A stretch of DNA of 15,170 bases, from positions 1 to 15,170 of the forward strand of contig JAIXYF010000101.1 of NCBI GenBank assembly GCA_027490345.1, read 5' to 3'. Every line of letters starts with the position of its first letter. The first letter of the stretch is position 1. The notes under the pieces are model-generated. The model saw only the letters and a list, made by a program, of their open reading frames with translations, was not told where the DNA came from and did not search any database. The DNA comes from Novosphingobium sp. (lineage in GTDB: Bacteria; Pseudomonadota; Alphaproteobacteria; Sphingomonadales; Sphingomonadaceae). The position numbers and the translations under genes were made by a program. Below, in pieces: positions 1 to 6,397 of the stretch.

Positions 1-992
1 AGGTCGAGAATGCGGGCCTTGCCCGCGGCCTTGCGCGTACCGATGTTCAGCGCACGGCCCATCAGGTAATTGGCAACTTTGCCCTGCTTTTCCACCTGCT
101 TCATGATGCGCGCGCGCAGCACTTCGAACAGGCGCGGCACCACGACCATCAGCGTGGGGCGCGTCTCCTCGATATTGCTCGCAAGCTTTTCCAGCCCCTC
201 GGCATAATAGATCTGCGCGCCGAGGCCGATGGGCAGGAACTGGCCGCCGGAATGCTCATAGGCATGGCTGAGGGGCAGGAACGAGAGAAACGCCTCGGTT
301 TCGCGGCCAGAGCCGTCCCAGCCAAGATCCTCGGCCACTACGGCGGCCGCGCCATCGACATTACACAGGATCGCGCCGTGGTGCTGGCGCACGCCGCGCG
401 GGGCGCCGCCGGTGCCGCTAGTATAGATGATGCAGGCGGTTTCCTCGCGGGCGATGGCTGCCACGCGGGCGGCCACCGAAAGGCGCGCCTGCGCAGCATC
501 GCCGCCGGTGAGCGCGGACCAATCGTGAAAGCCGAGGCGTTCGGACTGGATGCGCCGCAGCGGCTCGATCCCGATCACATGCTCGATCCCGCGCGCGCTG
601 AGGCAGGCCGCAAGCAGCGGCTGCGCCAGCTTCGCGTTGGAGACGATGACCGCGCGGGCGCCGGAGTTTTCAAGGATATGCAGGTGGTCGCGTTCGGTGT
701 TGGTGACATAGGCGGGCACGGTGACAAGCCCGGCCGCCATGATCGCCAGATCGGCGATGCACCACTCGGGCCGGTTTTCCGAGACCAGCACGACCCGGTC
801 GCCGGGATCGAGGCCAAGGCCGCGCAGCGCTTCGGCCAGCAGGCAGACCTGATCCGCCGCCTCGCGCCAGCTTTGCGAAGTCCAGGTGCCTCCGCGCTTG
901 GCCCACAGGAACGGACGATCCCCGAAAAACTCGGCCCGATCGAGGAACATGGCGACGAGGTTCGGATAGGACGCGAAATCGGAAAGCTGCAC
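1..992 (-). CDS. Long-chain fatty-acid CoA ligase (AMP-forming), 3' end outside the window
   Basis: Activates fatty acids to acyl-CoA through an acyl-adenylate, at the start of beta-oxidation or for lipid synthesis. About 330 N-terminal residues are visible with no stop. The ATP/AMP-binding loop reads YTSGTGGAPRG at about residues 190-200, a variant of the usual YTSGTTGxPKG. It is followed by LPLSHAYEHSGG and VVPRLFEVLRARI, which are typical of the long-chain (FadD15/FAA1-like) branch rather than of short-chain ligases. The chosen start is a GTG at 990-992: it gives VQLSDFASYPNLVAMFLDRA, a normal N-terminus for this family, with a GGGG about 11 nt upstream. An ATG slightly upstream (1013-1015) lies in another frame. 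The acyl-binding and C-terminal lid domains are outside the window. Family assignment is firm; chain-length specificity is not known. Confidence 0.9.
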   Translation of the reverse strand, partial: MQLSDFASYPNLVAMFLDRAEFFGDRPFLWAKRGGTWTSQSWREAADQVCLLAEALRGLGLDPGDRVVLVSENRPEWCIADLAIMAAGLVTVPAYVTNTERDHLHILENSGARAVIVSNAKLAQPLLAACLSARGIEHVIGIEPLRRIQSERLGFHDWSALTGGDAAQARLSVAARVAAIAREETACIIYTSGTGGAPRGVRQHHGAILCNVDGAAAVVAEDLGWDGSGRETEAFLSFLPLSHAYEHSGGQFLPIGLGAQIYYAEGLEKLASNIEETRPTLMVVVPRLFEVLRARIMKQVEKQGKVANYLMGRALNIGTRKAAGKARILD

Positions 993-1036
993 GGTGCGAT
1001 GATCCCCAGGCCCATTGGACTTATGATTTGGCCCGG

Positions 1037-1065
1037 AAACTAGGGGTGCCTTGGCCCAAGGGCAA
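1037..1065 (-). promoter_or_regulatory. Possible promoter of the acyl-CoA ligase gene
   Basis: On the minus strand TTGCCC (1060-1065) and TAGTTT (1037-1042) are separated by exactly 17 nt, at a suitable distance upstream of the GTG start at 992. The -35 box overlaps a perfect odd-length palindrome, CCTTGGCCCAAGG (1049-1061), which could be a regulator site. Both boxes are only partial matches to the sigma-70 consensus, so this is a weak call. Confidence 0.25.
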
Positions 1066-1090
1066 GGCGGGCTGTGGATATGGTGTTCTG

Positions 1091-1106
1091 ATCCGCTAAC
1101 GCGGAT
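1091..1106. repeat. Short perfect inverted repeat (6 bp arms, 4 nt loop)
   Basis: ATCCGC and GCGGAT flank TAAC. This is the first of three inverted repeats lined up between the acyl-CoA ligase and gamma-glutamyltransferase genes. Its role is unknown. Confidence 0.6.
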
Positions 1107-1191
1107 GGCGGCCCCGGCCCACTCCCCCACCCGGCCACCCATTCAGGGTACTGTCGTGGGGGGGCGGGTGGGGGAGTGGGCCGGGGCCGCC
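1107..1191. repeat. Perfect 26-bp inverted repeat with 33-nt spacer
   Basis: Positions 1107-1132 are the exact reverse complement of 1166-1191. The arms are extremely GC-rich, and each begins or ends with GGCGGCCCCGGCCCACTC or its complement. The 33-nt spacer is 1133-1165. The repeat lies downstream of the gamma-glutamyltransferase gene, directly next to a terminator-like hairpin. No T-run follows it on the minus strand, so it is not a classical intrinsic terminator. It could be a backup terminator, an mRNA 3'-end stabiliser or a REP-like repeat. I see no second copy in the window. Confidence 0.85.
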
Positions 1192-1214
1192 CTGTTTCGG
1201 CTGAGCCGAAACAG
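1192..1214 (-). terminator. Hairpin just after the gamma-glutamyltransferase stop codon
   Basis: CTGTTTCGGC (1192-1201) and GCCGAAACAG (1205-1214) are perfectly complementary around a TGA loop. The hairpin starts only 3 nt after the end of the gamma-glutamyltransferase gene, which reads leftward. There is no U-tract on the transcript, so it is either a non-canonical terminator or a 3'-end stabilising stem. Confidence 0.5.
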
Positions 1215-1217
1215 CAA

Positions 1218-2984
1218 TCAAGGGGACGCGGCCGCGCCTTCGCTGCGGGGATCGGCGGCGCCCACCCAGCGGCCTTTGCCCTTCGCATCGGGAACCCATT
1301 CGATGGCGTTGGCCTTGAGGCGCATCGGCACGGTTACGACTTTGGTGTGGCCAAGCGCCTGAAGTGCGGGGACTATTGCTGCGAGCGGGGTATCGACTGC
1401 AAGCACGCCGGGTCCGGGCATGACGATGCCTTGTGCAATGGCATCGCGCGCGGACATGTTCCAGTCAAGCGTGCCGATGATCACGCGGATCACTTGCGGC
1501 GGGATGGTATAGCCGCCCGCTGCGCCCGCAATCAGGCGCAAATGGCCGTCCGGGCCATAGACGACGACCGGGCTCATCGAGCTGCGCGGGCGCTTGCCGC
1601 CTTCGACGCGGTTGGCGGTGGGCTGGCCGCCCCGGTTCGGATCGAGATTGAAGTCGGTCAGTTCATTGTTGAGATAATAGCCACCGACCATGAGGCCGGA
1701 CCCGAACGCGCTTTCGATGGTGGAGGTATAGCTGGCGGCGTTGCCCCAGCGGTCGGTTGCCGCGAAATGAGTTGTGCCCTGTTCGGCAACAGGGCCGCCC
1801 ATGGCAAACTGGCCGGCCGCGCCCGCAGGCTTGCCGGGCGCGGCGGTGTTGATCGCCGCGGTTTCGGAAATCAGCGCCGAACGGGCGGCGATATAGGCCG
1901 GATCGATGAGGCCTGCCGTGGGCACCGGCGCGAAATCGGGATCGGCAAGGAAAGCGTCGCGGTCGGCAAAGGCGAGCCGCTCCGCTTCGGCAATCAGGTG
2001 CCATGCGGTGGGGGATGCGGGGCCCATGGCCTTCAGATCGAAGCGTTCGAGCGCGCCCAGCGTTTGCAGCACGATCACGCCGCCAGCAGACGGCGGCCCC
2101 ATGCTGCACACGCGCCACACACGGTAGCGGCCGCAGACGGGACCCCGCGCCTTGGCCTCATAGCCCGCAAGATCAGCGGTGGACATCGGCGCGGGATTGC
2201 GCGGGGCGGTGCCGACTTTGGCGGCAATCGCCCGCGCATTTTCGCCGGTGTAGAAGCTGTCAGCCCCAAGCGCGGCGACGGTGGAGAAGGTTTGCGCCAG
2301 CGCAGGATTGCGCACCACGGTGCCAACGGGAAGCGGGGCGCCGTCTGCTCCGAAGAACAGGGCGCGGCCTGCGGGATCGAGCCCGGCAATGTCGCGCGCC
2401 ATGGCCAGCGTGCTGGCAAGGCGCGGGGTGATCGCGAAACCATCGCCCGCCAGGCGGATCGCGGGGCCGAACAAGACGCGCCAAGGAAGCTTGCCGTGGC
2501 GCTTGTGGGCCATGGCCGCCAGGCGCAGGTTGCCCGGCACGCCCACGCTGCGGCCGCCCGGAACAGCGGCGCGATGATCGAGCACTTTGCCATCGATGGT
2601 GAACCAGTCGGGCGTGGCGGCGGCAGGGGCTTTTTCGCGCCCGTCGAAGCTTTCGACCGTGCCGGCCGGATCGGCGGTGACGAGGAAGCCGCCCCCGCCA
2701 ATGCCCGAGCTTTGCGGCTCGACCACGGTGAGCGCGAGCATCATGGCAAGGGCCGCATCGGTGGCCGAACCGCCAAGGCGCAGCATTTCAGCGCCAGCCG
2801 CCGCTGCGCGCGGGTCTGCGGCGGTGGTGACACCCGTTTCTTTGGCGGAAGGAGACTTGGCCGGGGATGCAGCCTTCGGGGCCGGGGTGGCCGCGGGCCG
2901 CGCCGCATTGGGCAGCGGCGCGCAGGCCTGCGCCAGAACGAGAAGGGCGGCGGGCGCGAGCGAGCGGACAAAACGAAAAACCAT
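1218..2984 (-). CDS. ggt: Gamma-glutamyltransferase (glutathione hydrolase), probable lipoprotein
   Basis: Cleaves the gamma-glutamyl bond of glutathione and related compounds outside the cytoplasm, by hydrolysis or transfer. The 588 residues match the usual family length. The predicted autocleavage site and nucleophile is Thr404 in EQGTTHF, which splits a large and a small subunit. Substrate-pocket residues are also present: FDGREKAP (Arg116), NNELTDF (Asp444), RPRSSMSP (Ser468/Ser469) and the oxyanion glycines Gly490-Gly491. The N-terminus MVFRFVRSLAPAALLVLAQAC looks like a lipoprotein signal with Cys21 as the lipidated residue, although Gln at -2 is not the best lipobox fit. An Ala/Pro/Lys-rich linker follows to about residue 48. 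The gene starts 9 nt after pyrD ends, so the two are probably co-transcribed. A hairpin follows the stop. Confidence 0.95.
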   Translation of the reverse strand: MVFRFVRSLAPAALLVLAQACAPLPNAARPAATPAPKAASPAKSPSAKETGVTTAADPRAAAAGAEMLRLGGSATDAALAMMLALTVVEPQSSGIGGGGFLVTADPAGTVESFDGREKAPAAATPDWFTIDGKVLDHRAAVPGGRSVGVPGNLRLAAMAHKRHGKLPWRVLFGPAIRLAGDGFAITPRLASTLAMARDIAGLDPAGRALFFGADGAPLPVGTVVRNPALAQTFSTVAALGADSFYTGENARAIAAKVGTAPRNPAPMSTADLAGYEAKARGPVCGRYRVWRVCSMGPPSAGGVIVLQTLGALERFDLKAMGPASPTAWHLIAEAERLAFADRDAFLADPDFAPVPTAGLIDPAYIAARSALISETAAINTAAPGKPAGAAGQFAMGGPVAEQGTTHFAATDRWGNAASYTSTIESAFGSGLMVGGYYLNNELTDFNLDPNRGGQPTANRVEGGKRPRSSMSPVVVYGPDGHLRLIAGAAGGYTIPPQVIRVIIGTLDWNMSARDAIAQGIVMPGPGVLAVDTPLAAIVPALQALGHTKVVTVPMRLKANAIEWVPDAKGKGRWVGAADPRSEGAAASP

Positions 2985-2993
2985 GGTGCAGCG

Positions 2994-4025
2994 TTATTCG
3001 CTGCCGACCGCCTCGGCAATGCTGCTCATGCCTTCCGCGCTCACCCGCCTGGCCAGCCCATCGACGATGTGCCGCACCAGGGCGGGACCATGATAGACCA
3101 GCGCGCTGTAGATCTGGATCAGGCTTGCCCCGGCGCAGATCCGCGCCCAGGCATCTTCCACGCTGGCAATGCCGCCCACGCCGATCAGCGGAATGGCGCC
3201 GCCCGTGGCGCTGCGGAAATCGCGCAGCACTTGCAGCGCCAGCGGCCGCAGCGGTTCGCCCGAAAGGCCGCCTGCCTCTCCGGCCAGTGCAGAGCGCAGC
3301 GGCGGGCGCGTGATCGTGGTGTTGGTGACGATCAGCGCATCGAGCCGCTTGTCGAGTGCGATCCGGCAGATCGCATCAATATCCGTGTTGGTGAGATCGG
3401 GCGCGAGCTTGAGGAACAGTCGAGTCGGCAGATCGCCGCGCGCCTCGATCACGGCATCGAGCAGATCGGCCAGCGCGGCGGGATCCTGCAGCGCGCGCAG
3501 GCCCGGCGTGTTGGGGGATGAGATGTTGACCGTGAGATAGCTGGCGAGCGGGGCCATTATCCGCGTCATCGCGGCATAGTCGGCAATCCGGTCGGTGGAA
3601 TCCTTGTTGGCGCCGATATTGGCGCCGACCACGCCGGGCCGGGCCGCGCGCGCCGCAAGCCTGCGCGCGACGACATCAGCGCCGGCATTGTTGAACCCCA
3701 TGCGATTGATCACCGCATTGTCCTCCACCAATCGGAAGAGGCGGGGCTTGGGGTTGCCTTCCTGCGGGCGCGGGGTGACGGTGCCCGCCTCGACAAAGCC
3801 GAAACCGAGGCCGAGCAGCGCATCGGGCACTTCGCCGTTCTTGTCGAACCCCGCCGCGATGCCCACCGGATTGGGAAACACAAGGCCCGCGACTCGCTGG
3901 CACAGCAGCGGCTGCGGCGCGGCGCGGTTGCCGCGCGGGGCGATGGCCAGCGCGGCGATGGTCAGGCGGTGAGCAGGCTCGGCAGGGATGCGGAACAACA
4001 ACGGGCGGCAAATCGAATAAAGCAT
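2994..4025 (-). CDS. pyrD: Dihydroorotate dehydrogenase (quinone), class 2
   Basis: Oxidises dihydroorotate to orotate in pyrimidine synthesis, with FMN as cofactor and the respiratory quinone pool as acceptor; it is peripheral to the inner membrane. The 343-residue length and the N-terminal extension with the membrane-contacting helix (about residues 1-35) mark class 2. Visible motifs: NPVGIAAGFDKNGE (52-65), the FMN/substrate segment VINRMGFNNAG (105-115), catalytic-loop NISSPNTPGLR (167-177) with Ser170 the likely base, KLAPD (206-210), TNTT (234-237) and GVGGI (282-286) for phosphate binding. Start: ATG with an upstream AGAGGAAA, spaced a little long. It is the first gene of a leftward pair with ggt and is divergent from the suf operon. 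Confidence 0.97.
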   Translation of the reverse strand: MLYSICRPLLFRIPAEPAHRLTIAALAIAPRGNRAAPQPLLCQRVAGLVFPNPVGIAAGFDKNGEVPDALLGLGFGFVEAGTVTPRPQEGNPKPRLFRLVEDNAVINRMGFNNAGADVVARRLAARAARPGVVGANIGANKDSTDRIADYAAMTRIMAPLASYLTVNISSPNTPGLRALQDPAALADLLDAVIEARGDLPTRLFLKLAPDLTNTDIDAICRIALDKRLDALIVTNTTITRPPLRSALAGEAGGLSGEPLRPLALQVLRDFRSATGGAIPLIGVGGIASVEDAWARICAGASLIQIYSALVYHGPALVRHIVDGLARRVSAEGMSSIAEAVGSE

Positions 4026-4078
4026 GCGAGGCAGTTTTCCTCTGGCCCGGTCGCGGGCAAATGCGTCAGAGGGCTGTG

Positions 4079-4107
4079 TCTATTGCCGCCAACCTGTTTC
4101 GCGCCAA
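4079..4107 (-). promoter_or_regulatory. Possible pyrD promoter
   Basis: On the minus strand TTGGCG (4102-4107) and AATAGA (4079-4084) lie 17 nt apart. This would give a leader of about 45 nt before the pyrD ATG. Further upstream is the perfect 10-bp palindrome CGGTTAACCG (4130-4139), which could be a regulator site. Box matches are partial. Confidence 0.35.
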
Positions 4108-4187
4108 GTGGCAATTACAACCAAATTCTCGGTTAACCGCCGGTAAAGCATGGAATTCTTGGGGCTGTGGCATGTCTGCCACCGATT

Positions 4188-4215
4188 TTGTCGAATCCGT
4201 ACAATTCATTATGTG
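4188..4215 (+). promoter_or_regulatory. Possible promoter of the small RNA candidate
   Basis: TTGTCG (4188-4193) and TATGTG (4210-4215) are separated by 16 nt, placing a start near 4222. From there a structured stretch of about 100 nt runs to an intrinsic terminator. The boxes fit a sigma-70-like promoter only loosely. Confidence 0.4.
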
Positions 4216-4221
4216 TCTAGT

Positions 4222-4319
4222 GTCGTAGTCGGGCTCTGCGACCCGAAGGGCTCGGTGCAGCAATGCCATCGAGTTCTCGACTTCATGGCGGCCGTGCCCT
4301 GGCACGGTCGCCTTTTTTT
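4222..4319 (+). ncRNA. Candidate small RNA, about 100 nt, family not recognised
   Basis: A strong intrinsic terminator sits in a region with no gene that it could serve: pyrD points the other way and starts at 4025, and the suf regulator starts 160 nt further on. Between a promoter-like pair (4188-4215) and the terminator the sequence can fold into TCGGG/CCCGA (4229-4245) and a longer stem GCCATCGA/TCGA..TGGC (about 4265-4289), before the terminator stem. No convincing small ORF was seen. I looked for SRP RNA, tmRNA and tRNA features and found none. The 5' end is inferred from the promoter boxes. It might instead be a leader of the suf operon that attenuates transcription, but 160 nt and a second promoter separate it from the suf regulator gene. 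Confidence 0.55.
4287..4319 (+). terminator. Strong intrinsic terminator of the small RNA candidate
   Basis: GGCGGCCGTGCC (4287-4298) pairs with GGCACGGTCGCC (4301-4312); the only non-Watson-Crick pair is one G-U. It is followed directly by seven T residues (4313-4319). The orientation is unambiguous: the T-run lies on the plus strand. Confidence 0.85.
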
Positions 4320-4395
4320 GTGCCTTTTGGCGCAGCACGCGCAGCGAGGCAGCGCCGGGCTGCTCCCCTTCTCATTTTGACCAAGGCCGCACTGC

Positions 4396-4424
4396 TTGCG
4401 CTCGGCGCACCTTGCGCCTAGATA
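4396..4424 (+). promoter_or_regulatory. Probable suf operon promoter
   Basis: TTGCGC (4396-4401) and TAGATA (4419-4424) are separated by 17 nt, giving a start near 4431 and a leader of about 48 nt before the regulator ATG at 4479. The -10 region overlaps an IscR-like operator. A small leader stem, CCGAT/ATCGG (4441-4455), follows. Confidence 0.45.
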
Positions 4425-4447
4425 ACCGGAACAGATCAGTCCGATTT
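4423..4447. promoter_or_regulatory. IscR/Rrf2-like operator overlapping the suf promoter
   Basis: The core GAACAGATCAGTC (4429-4441) matches 11 of 13 positions of the E. coli type 1 IscR site core GACTRNNNYAGTC as I remember it; the right half CAGTC is exact and the left half degenerate. The flanks match poorly. Its position just downstream of the -10 box, in front of a gene for an IscR-type repressor, suits autoregulation. Inferred from sequence only. Confidence 0.4.
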
Positions 4448-4478
4448 TGGATCGGGCCTGTTTTCGGGATGTTCCGCA

Positions 4479-4919
4479 ATGCGACTTTCGAGCATGGCAG
4501 ACTACGCCGTGGTGACGATGACCGCCGCTGCGCGCCATTGCGGACGCCATGGCGCGGGCGGCGCGCGGGTTTCGGCCCAGCAACTGGCGGACGAGACGGG
4601 GCTGCCTGTGCCGACGGTGCAGAAGCTGGTCAGCAAGCTGGCGGCCGCGGGGCTGCTCAAATCATCACGCGGCCTTGGCGGCGGGCTCAAGCTGGCGCGG
4701 CCCGCAGCGGCGATTTCGCTCGCGGATATCGTGGAGGCGGTGGAAGGACCGATCGCGATGGCGCCGTGCAGCCTGCATGGCCGGCACGATTGCACGTTGG
4801 AAGCCGATTGCACCGTGCGTCCGCATTGGCCGCAAGTCGATGCCGCGCTGCGCGGCGCGCTGGCGGGTGTGCCGCTGACACAGTTTTCCCGTCCCGCGAC
4901 GGTTGAGGTGACGGCATGA
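4479..4919 (+). CDS. Rrf2-family regulator of the SUF operon (IscR-like)
   Basis: Transcription factor of the Rrf2/IscR group, closest to the SUF-operon regulator type (TIGR02944 from memory). The 146 residues have the usual layout. An N-terminal winged helix-turn-helix spans about residues 1-73, with the recognition helix around LPVPTVQKLVSKLAAAGLL and the wing SSRGLGGGLKLAR. A three-cysteine patch, Cys97, Cys105 and Cys111 (CSLHGRHDC and ADC), is expected to bind a [2Fe-2S] cluster. In IscR-type proteins cluster loss changes DNA binding, so this gene probably represses or adjusts its own operon by cluster status. The start at 4479 gives the standard MRLSSMADYAVV N-terminus; no strong ribosome site is seen. 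The stop overlaps the sufB start (ATGA). Confidence 0.93.
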   Translation: MRLSSMADYAVVTMTAAARHCGRHGAGGARVSAQQLADETGLPVPTVQKLVSKLAAAGLLKSSRGLGGGLKLARPAAAISLADIVEAVEGPIAMAPCSLHGRHDCTLEADCTVRPHWPQVDAALRGALAGVPLTQFSRPATVEVTA

Positions 4920-6397
4920 GCGAGAGCATCGAAGTGAAGGATCAGGCCGCGCGCGATGCAGCGGCCCGAGTCGCGGATTACGAGCACGGCTGGTCTTCCG
5001 ATATCGAGCAGGAATATGGCCCCAAGGGCCTGTCCGAAGACACGGTGCGGTATATTTCGGCCAAGAAGGACGAGCCGGAGTGGATGCTTGAATGGCGGCT
5101 CAAGGCCTATCGCCACTGGCTGACGATGGAAACGCCTGATTGGGCCAAGCTCAACATCCCACCGATCGACTATCAAGACGCCTATTACTGGGCCGCGCCC
5201 AAGACCAAGCCGAAGCTCGGCAGCCTTAATGAGGTCGATCCCGAGATCCTGCGCATCTATGAAAAGCTGGGCATTCCGCTGGAAGAGCAGAAGGTGCTCG
5301 CCGGCGTGGAAGGCGCGCGCAAGGTCGCGGTGGACGCTGTGTTCGACAGCGTTTCGGTGGCAACCACCTTTCGCAAGGAGCTGGAGCAAGCAGGCGTCAT
5401 CTTCCGTTCGATCAGCGAGGCGATTCGCGAATACCCCGATCAGGTGCGCAAATGGCTCGGCAAAGTCGTGCCGATGCACGACAACTACTTTGCGGCGCTC
5501 AACTGCGCGGTCTTTTCGGACGGCACGTTTGTCTACATCCCCGAAGGCGTACGCTGCCCGATGGAGCTTTCGACCTATTTCCGCATCAACGCGGAAAACA
5601 CCGGCCAGTTTGAACGCACGTTGATCGTGGCCGACAAGGGTTCTTACGTCTCGTACCTCGAAGGCTGCACCGCCCCGATGCGCGACGAGAACCAGCTGCA
5701 TGCCGCGGTGGTCGAACTCGTCGCGCTCGATGATGCAGAGATCAAGTATTCCACCGTGCAGAACTGGTATCCCGGTGATGCCGAGGGCAAGGGCGGGATC
5801 TACAACTTCGTGACCAAGCGCGCGCTGTGCCAGGGCGCGCGCAGCAAGGTTTCGTGGACGCAGGTTGAAACCGGCTCAGCCGTCACGTGGAAATACCCCA
5901 GCTGCGTGCTCAATGGCGAAGGCTCGGTGGGTGAGTTCTATTCGGTGGCGGTGACCAACAATTACCAGACGGCCGATACCGGCACCAAGATGATCCACAA
6001 CGGCAAGAACACCCGCTCGACCATCGTTTCCAAGGGGATCAGCGCGGGCCATTCCAACAACACCTATCGCGGCCTCGTGCGCGTGGCCCCGCAGGCTGAG
6101 GGCGTGCGCAACTTCACCCAGTGCGATTCGCTGCTGCTGGGCGCAGATTGCGGCGCGCATACGGTGCCCTATATCGAAGTGCGCAATCCTTCGGCGACGA
6201 TCGAGCACGAGGCGACCACCAGCAAGATTTCCGACGACCAGCTGTTCTATGCGATGCAGCGTGGCCTCGCGCAGGAAGACGCTATCGCTCTGATCGTGAA
6301 CGGATTTGCGCGCGAAGTGCTGCAGCAGCTGCCGATGGAATTCGCGGTGGAAGCGCAGAAGCTGCTGGGTATTTCGCTGGAAGGGTCGGTCGGGTGA
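4916..6397 (+). CDS. sufB: Fe-S cluster assembly scaffold protein SufB
   Basis: Core scaffold of the SufBC2D complex on which Fe-S clusters are built. It is full length (493 residues against 495 in E. coli). The C-terminal core is highly conserved: FTQCDSLLLGADCGAHT carries Cys403, equivalent to E. coli Cys405, and Cys412. EATTSKISDDQLFY follows, with Glu432 equivalent to E. coli Glu434, and the protein ends in the conserved EFAVEAQKLLGISLEGSVG. The N-terminal part includes YGPKGLSEDTVRYIS and EPEWMLEWRLKAY, normal for SufB. A GAGGTGA ribosome site (4905-4911) lies inside the end of the regulator gene. The start overlaps that gene by 4 nt and the stop overlaps the next start by 4 nt, so translation is probably coupled. 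Confidence 0.98.
   Translation: MSESIEVKDQAARDAAARVADYEHGWSSDIEQEYGPKGLSEDTVRYISAKKDEPEWMLEWRLKAYRHWLTMETPDWAKLNIPPIDYQDAYYWAAPKTKPKLGSLNEVDPEILRIYEKLGIPLEEQKVLAGVEGARKVAVDAVFDSVSVATTFRKELEQAGVIFRSISEAIREYPDQVRKWLGKVVPMHDNYFAALNCAVFSDGTFVYIPEGVRCPMELSTYFRINAENTGQFERTLIVADKGSYVSYLEGCTAPMRDENQLHAAVVELVALDDAEIKYSTVQNWYPGDAEGKGGIYNFVTKRALCQGARSKVSWTQVETGSAVTWKYPSCVLNGEGSVGEFYSVAVTNNYQTADTGTKMIHNGKNTRSTIVSKGISAGHSNNTYRGLVRVAPQAEGVRNFTQCDSLLLGADCGAHTVPYIEVRNPSATIEHEATTSKISDDQLFYAMQRGLAQEDAIALIVNGFAREVLQQLPMEFAVEAQKLLGISLEGSVG
6379..6385 (+). promoter_or_regulatory. Ribosome binding site fixing the GTG start of the GNAT-DUF559 gene
   Basis: GGAAGGG lies inside the sufB 3' end, 8 nt before the GTG at 6394. 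This supports the GTG overlapping the sufB stop over the ATG at 6406, which has no comparable site. Confidence 0.6.

Noticed and set aside
252..1043. Plus-strand open frame opposite the acyl-CoA ligase
   Set aside because: The minus-strand frame shows the AMP-binding motifs; the plus product has none.
1176..3521. Long plus-strand open frame opposite ggt and pyrD (781 codons)
   Set aside because: It is antisense to two clear enzymes, low in complexity (rich in Arg/Gly/Ala/His) and matches no family. Long antisense frames are usual in GC-rich genomes.
4222..4319. SRP RNA, tmRNA, tRNA or 6S RNA at the small RNA locus
   Set aside because: No GGAAGG-type SRP loop, no tRNA-like ends or cloverleaf, and no long closing stem with a central bubble that I could draw with confidence.
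4150..4380. Small protein gene over the small RNA locus
   Set aside because: The frame reads straight through the terminator stem and T-run, and the product has no recognisable features.
4502..5701. Minus-strand open frame opposite the regulator and sufB (399 codons)
   Set aside because: Antisense shadow of highly conserved genes; no recognisable domain.
6121..6393. An N-terminal extension of the GNAT-DUF559 protein back into sufB
   Set aside because: The added residues are an out-of-frame reading of conserved sufB; the GNAT domain starts just after 6394, where a ribosome site and an overlapping GTG are present.
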